Below, piece after piece: positions 63,445 to 64,000 of a stretch of DNA of 64,000 nucleotides. The DNA lies in contig JAUYRZ010000106.1 in assembly GCA_030695565.1 (NCBI GenBank), positions 1 through 64,000 on the forward strand. The letters are read 5' to 3'. The position numbers and the translations under genes are program-made. The notes beneath the pieces are model-generated. The model was not told where the DNA came from. It searched no databases and saw nothing but the letters and a program-made list of their open reading frames with translations. Position 1 is the first letter of the stretch, and the number at the start of each line of letters is the position of its first letter. This DNA is from Archangium sp. GTDB lineage: Bacteria > Myxococcota > Myxococcia > Myxococcales > Myxococcaceae.

Positions 63445-64000
63445 TCAGGCGACCCGGCGAAGCATGACGATGGTGAGATCGTCGTCCTGCTTCTGCTGGA
63501 ACGCTTCGACGCGCGCCCGCACCAGGCCCACGGCCTCGCGCAGCGGCACCTTGCCGGCGACCTCCGTGAGCACCCGGCGCAAGCCGGCTTCCCCGAACAT
63601 CACCCCGCTGGCGTTGGCCGCTTCGGTGAGCCCGTCGGTGTGCAGGAGCAACCAGTCACCCACTTCGAGCCGGAGCGTCTGATCCTCCACCGACTTGCGC
63701 ACGTCGTCGACCACGCCGATCCACGGGCCTTCGTTGGTGATGATCTCCACCGTGTTGCTCTTCGCGCGCCAGACGAAGAAGTCCTGGTGTTTGCCGGCGA
63801 TCACCAGCCGGTCGTCTTCCAGGCGAATGATGTTCAACGTCATGTAGCGGTGCCCACCCAGGCGCGACACGTTGTCGCGGATCACCCGGTTGGTGTGCAC
63901 GAACACGTCGGAGGGCGTGCGCGCCGGGTTGGCGTTGACCAGGGTGGCGATCGCCGTCTGCGTCATCATCATCACCAGGCCCGACTCGACGCCGTGGCCT
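63445..64000 (-). CDS. SpoIIE/PP2C-type protein phosphatase, C-terminal part
   Basis: A PPM-type phosphatase domain with the start cut by the window edge. The in-frame segment at the border reads GHGVESGLV, the GHG of the PP2C metal site. The remaining motifs are VGDWLLLHTDGLTEAAN (Asp-Gly) and QKQDDDLTIVMLRR (Asp-Asp). This type of phosphatase acts on STAS or SiaC-like proteins, which are encoded next to it. The N-terminal part, which may hold a sensor domain, is outside the window. Confidence 0.85.
   Translation of the reverse strand, partial: GHGVESGLVMMMTQTAIATLVNANPARTPSDVFVHTNRVIRDNVSRLGGHRYMTLNIIRLEDDRLVIAGKHQDFFVWRAKSNTVEIITNEGPWIGVVDDVRKSVEDQTLRLEVGDWLLLHTDGLTEAANASGVMFGEAGLRRVLTEVAGKVPLREAVGLVRARVEAFQQKQDDDLTIVMLRRVA

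Overview
The window looks like a chromosome segment of a GC-rich myxobacterium (phylum Myxococcota). The support is gene content and style: lipoproteins with Asp-Ala-Gly linkers, an MglA-type small GTPase, a eukaryote-like Ser/Thr kinase, hybrid and PocR-type histidine kinases, DUF1501 plus c-type cytochrome clusters, and gyrB and recF flanked by conserved lipoproteins. A hand-counted backbone line (36301-36360) is 42/60 GC. No rRNA, tRNA, transposase, integrase or CRISPR array was recognised.

Layout. 1-7.2 kb: housekeeping and envelope genes (oxidoreductase, MpaB/DUF2236 protein, HAD phosphatase, MarR regulator, Ser/Thr kinase, OmpA-like protein). 7.2-16.5 kb: a VIT/von Willebrand protein, an EF-G paralogue, an R2K-type ATP-grasp protein, and a leftward two-component cluster whose hybrid kinase carries a 1-nt frameshift. 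17-20 kb: tandem SGNH-hydrolase lipoproteins. 20-30.6 kb: gyrB translationally coupled to a degenerate PilT-like protein, then a leftward block ending in recF. 30.7-35.4 kb: hypotheticals, an acetyltransferase, and a GTPase/PocR-kinase operon.

35.4-62.5 kb holds a dispersed set of ATP-grasp ligase genes (36.9, 47.6, 59.0 and 60.4 kb) mixed with glycogen synthase, an S51-like protein, two serine esterases, a glutamate-cysteine-ligase-like/CBS fusion and an N-formylglutamate-amidohydrolase-like protein. Together these suggest an uncharacterised amide-ligation pathway. A DUF1501/cytochrome group (51.7-56.1 kb) sits inside the set. The right end carries SiaC/STAS-like proteins beside a SpoIIE-type phosphatase.

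The most interesting part is an AT-richer accessory island at about 38.1-43.95 kb, inserted at the 3' end of the 36.9-kb ATP-grasp gene. It contains an ABC-type ATPase and an HNH nuclease (PtuA/PtuB, Septu-like) reading right, and convergent to them a retron-type reverse transcriptase (NAxxH, YGDD and VTG motifs). The reverse transcriptase is preceded by a 303-bp highly structured intergenic stretch that is a candidate msr-msd RNA. Upstream of that, on the same strand, is a coupled pair: an unrecognised protein and a DUF488 protein. The right border is a diverged, deleted copy of the ATP-grasp gene's own 3' end. This looks like a Retron-Septu anti-phage system in an unusual convergent arrangement, possibly with extra components.
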